Both the position numbers and the translations under genes were made by a program. Shown in pieces: positions 62,233-64,000 of a stretch of DNA of 64,000 nucleotides. Under the pieces are notes generated by a model. It saw nothing but the letters and a program-made list of their open reading frames with translations. It made no database searches and was not told where the DNA came from. Source of the DNA: Halospina sp040196175 (GTDB lineage Bacteria; Pseudomonadota; Gammaproteobacteria; Pseudomonadales; Oleiphilaceae); NCBI RefSeq assembly GCF_040196175.1, contig NZ_JBEFNF010000004.1, positions 62,001 to 126,000 on the forward strand, read 5' to 3'. Each line of letters opens with the position of its first letter. Position 1 is the first letter of the stretch.

Positions 62233-62248
62233 CAGGGGAATGAAAAGC

Positions 62249-63061
62249 ATGAGCCAAAGGGTATTCATCACCGGCGGGGCCAGTGGCCTCGGCCGGGCAC
62301 TGGCACTGAATTACGCCCGCCAGGGCGCACGCGTTTGCATCGGCGATATTACGCCGGAGCAGGGTGTGGAGACCGAAAGCGCTATTAACGAGGCTGGTGG
62401 TGAGGGGGTGTTTGTCGAATGTGACGTACGCCGCCTGAATGATTTCGAGAAAGCCAAGGATACACTGGTGGCGCGCTGGGGCGGCGTGGATGTGATTGTT
62501 AACAATGCTGGCGTTGCCTCTGCAGGCTCCGTTGAGGACACCACTATTGCGGACTGGGACTGGATTCTGGATATCAACGTCATGGGCGTGGTTCGCGGCA
62601 GCAAGGTGTTCACGCCCCTGCTCAAGGAGCAGGGCAGCGGCACGATTGTGAACATTGCCTCGATGGCTGGGTTGATGCTGGCGCCACTGATGTGCAGTTA
62701 CAACGTGTCCAAGGCGGGCGTGATCGCGCTTTCCGAGACCATGAACCACGAGTTCATCGGCACCGGCGTCAATGTCTGTGTGGTTTGCCCAGCTTTTTTC
62801 CAGACCAACCTGACCAGCTCCATGCGCTCAGCTATTCCCGGCATTCAGAAGAATGTGGACAAGCTGATGCAGCGCTCCAGCATCACTGCGGACGATGTTG
62901 CGAATGACATCGCTCGGGCGGTGCGCAAGGGCCAGTTCTGGGTGCTGCCGCATAAGACCGAACGCCGCCTGTGGTACATCAAGCGCGCCAGCCCGAAAGC
63001 CTTTGACTTTCTGCTCGGGATGGAAAGTAAGCGCTGGATGAAAAAGATGCAGAAGAACTGA
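62249..63061 (+). CDS. SDR-family NAD(P)-dependent oxidoreductase
   Basis: 270 aa. ATG 62249 (MSQRVFITGGASGLGRALAL) has GGGGA nine bases upstream; ATG 62240 is too close to it. TGGASGLG dinucleotide motif, NNAGVAS, catalytic Ser in NIASMAGL and YNVSK (Tyr-Lys) are intact. The C-terminal tail (RRLWYIKRASPKAFDFLLGM) is basic and hydrophobic. In context it may reduce or oxidise a hydroxy/keto-acyl intermediate. 16 bases after the dehydrogenase, 11 before the next gene. Confidence 0.92.
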   Translation: MSQRVFITGGASGLGRALALNYARQGARVCIGDITPEQGVETESAINEAGGEGVFVECDVRRLNDFEKAKDTLVARWGGVDVIVNNAGVASAGSVEDTTIADWDWILDINVMGVVRGSKVFTPLLKEQGSGTIVNIASMAGLMLAPLMCSYNVSKAGVIALSETMNHEFIGTGVNVCVVCPAFFQTNLTSSMRSAIPGIQKNVDKLMQRSSITADDVANDIARAVRKGQFWVLPHKTERRLWYIKRASPKAFDFLLGMESKRWMKKMQKN

Positions 63062-63072
63062 GCGAGGCGACC

Positions 63073-64000
63073 ATGACCCTGATTGATCAGCCAACGGACA
63101 CACGCGAGGGCGAAGCGCTGGATCCGGTCGCGGTGGACCGATTCATGAAGCAGCAGCTTCCAGAGCTTGAGGGAGAGCCGGTAATCCGCCAGTACCCGGG
63201 GGGTGCCTCGAACCTGACCTACCAGATCGACTACGGCGAGCGCTCCTTCGTGCTGCGGCGCCCGCCCTTTGGTCACAAGGCGAAGTCTGCACATGACATG
63301 CTGCGCGAGGCGCGCATCATGCGTGCCCTTAAACCTGTCTATCCCTATGTCCCGGACATTATCGCCATCTGTGACGATCACGATGTGCTTGGGGACGAGT
63401 TCTATGTGATGGAGCGCCTCAAGGGCATCATCCTGCGCCAGGATTTCCCGGAAGGATTTGAGCTCAGCGAGGGCGATACACGCAAGCTGTGCCGCAATGT
63501 TGTGGATAAGCTGGTAGACCTGCATAGGGTGGACTACCAAGCGGCCGGGCTCGACGAGATAGGCAAGGGCTCAGGCTATGTGAAGCGTCAGATTGATGGC
63601 TGGAGCGACCGTTTCCGCAAGGCGCGGACTGAGGATGTGAGTGATTTTGAGCCCGTTATGGCGTGGCTTCAGGAGAAGATGCCGGAAGACGTGGCGACCT
63701 GCGTCATCCATAACGATTTCCGGTTCGACAATGTGGTGCTGAACCCGGACAACCCGTTCGAGGTGATCGGTATCCTGGACTGGGAGATGGCTACGCTCGG
63801 CGATCCGCTCATGGATCTGGGCAACAGCCTGGCCTACTGGGTGCAGGCGGATGATGATCAGTTTTTCCAGATGCTGCGCCGCCAGCCCACTCATCGTCCC
63901 GGTATGATGACCCGTGACGAGGTCGTGGCTTACTACATGGAACGTTCTGGGTACCAGGTAGACAATTTTGATTACTATGAGGTTTACGGGCTTTTCCGCC
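63073..64000 (+). CDS. Aminoglycoside-phosphotransferase-like kinase (partial, cut by window edge)
   Basis: The frame is open from ATG 63073 to the window end; about 309 codons visible and no stop. Kinase-like features: the nucleotide-side strand YPGGASNLTYQIDYGERSFV, catalytic loop CVIHNDFRFDNVVLNP (H-N-D-x-x-x-x-N) and metal loop IGILDWEMATLGDPLMDLGN. The family includes the kinase parts of ACAD10/ACAD11 and the LvaA-type kinases that phosphorylate 4-hydroxyacyl-CoA. GAGGCG lies upstream. The remaining C-terminal part is outside the window. Confidence 0.9.
   Translation, partial: MTLIDQPTDTREGEALDPVAVDRFMKQQLPELEGEPVIRQYPGGASNLTYQIDYGERSFVLRRPPFGHKAKSAHDMLREARIMRALKPVYPYVPDIIAICDDHDVLGDEFYVMERLKGIILRQDFPEGFELSEGDTRKLCRNVVDKLVDLHRVDYQAAGLDEIGKGSGYVKRQIDGWSDRFRKARTEDVSDFEPVMAWLQEKMPEDVATCVIHNDFRFDNVVLNPDNPFEVIGILDWEMATLGDPLMDLGNSLAYWVQADDDQFFQMLRRQPTHRPGMMTRDEVVAYYMERSGYQVDNFDYYEVYGLFR

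Noticed and set aside
1..64000. CRISPR arrays, tRNA or rRNA genes, insertion sequences, prophage
   Set aside because: I looked for repeated units, cloverleaf sequence and transposase motifs and saw none; a tRNA search program would settle it.

Overview
The window is a chromosomal segment of a gammaproteobacterium, most likely Marinobacter or a close relative. Three things point there. The core gene order is the one known from Pseudomonas and Marinobacter (ffh-rpsP-rimM-trmD-rplS; nadB/rseC/mucD/lepA/lepB/rnc/era/recO/pdxJ; barA/cysM/rlmD/relA/mazG; ppc/adk/tsaB/rsmJ). The DNA is moderately GC-rich with matching codon use throughout. At 51409-52950 there is an alcohol-forming fatty acyl-CoA reductase of the type known from wax-ester-producing Marinobacter. 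Almost every base is coding. No stretch above 300 bases lacks a gene; the largest gaps are 49762-50048 and 47397-47610. I saw no tRNA, rRNA, CRISPR array, IS element or prophage.

Layout. 1-4.8 kb: end of a ypjD-like gene (leftward), then ffh and the ribosome/tRNA-modification operon rpsP-rimM-trmD-rplS, then xerD. 4.8-13.6 kb: dsbC, hom, thrC, recJ, prfB (with its programmed frameshift), lysS, ung. 13.6-17.9 kb leftward: an HDOD protein, ygfZ, ygfX, sdhE, nadB. 17.9-26.2 kb rightward: rseC, mucD, lepA, lepB, a DUF4845 protein, rnc, era, recO, pdxJ. 26.2-29 kb leftward: the hybrid kinase BarA/GacS. 29-44 kb: cysM, rlmD, relA, mazG, two convergent small paralogues, ppc, a second HDOD protein, adk, tsaB, a proline-rich hypothetical, rsmJ, and plsB (leftward). 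44-55 kb: nudC, murI, a methyltransferase/DUF2156 pair, a REC-PAS-GGDEF-EAL protein, a MinD/FlhG-like ATPase, the fatty acyl-CoA reductase, yaiI, a Bcr/CflA-type MFS exporter and TspO. 55-64 kb: a hot-dog thioesterase, a DUF1439 lipoprotein, an aminotransferase, a D-2-hydroxyacid dehydrogenase, an EAL phosphodiesterase with a small membrane protein, and a LysR-flanked cluster of acyl-CoA dehydrogenase, SDR and kinase-like phosphotransferase that runs off the window.

How the parts fit. Most of the window is housekeeping: protein targeting and translation, threonine and NAD synthesis, stress response (RseC, MucD, RelA, BarA) and phospholipid synthesis (PlsB). The accessory content lies mainly at 45-53 kb and 55-64 kb and leans towards lipid metabolism (fatty alcohol formation, a possible lipid-modifying pair, acyl-CoA catabolism) and cyclic-di-GMP signalling (one dual GGDEF-EAL protein, one EAL protein).

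I found no clearly new multi-gene defence or mobile system. The items most worth following are: the LysR/ACAD/SDR/phosphotransferase cluster, which resembles the phospho-intermediate 4-hydroxyacid route; the palindromic operator candidate in front of the fatty acyl-CoA reductase; the orphan MinD-like ATPase beside it; the methyltransferase/DUF2156 pair with an 11-bp inverted repeat upstream; and the convergent pair of small ribbon-helix-helix-like paralogues. Many annotated starts are my choice from ribosome-binding sites and family length, and several key genes use TTG.
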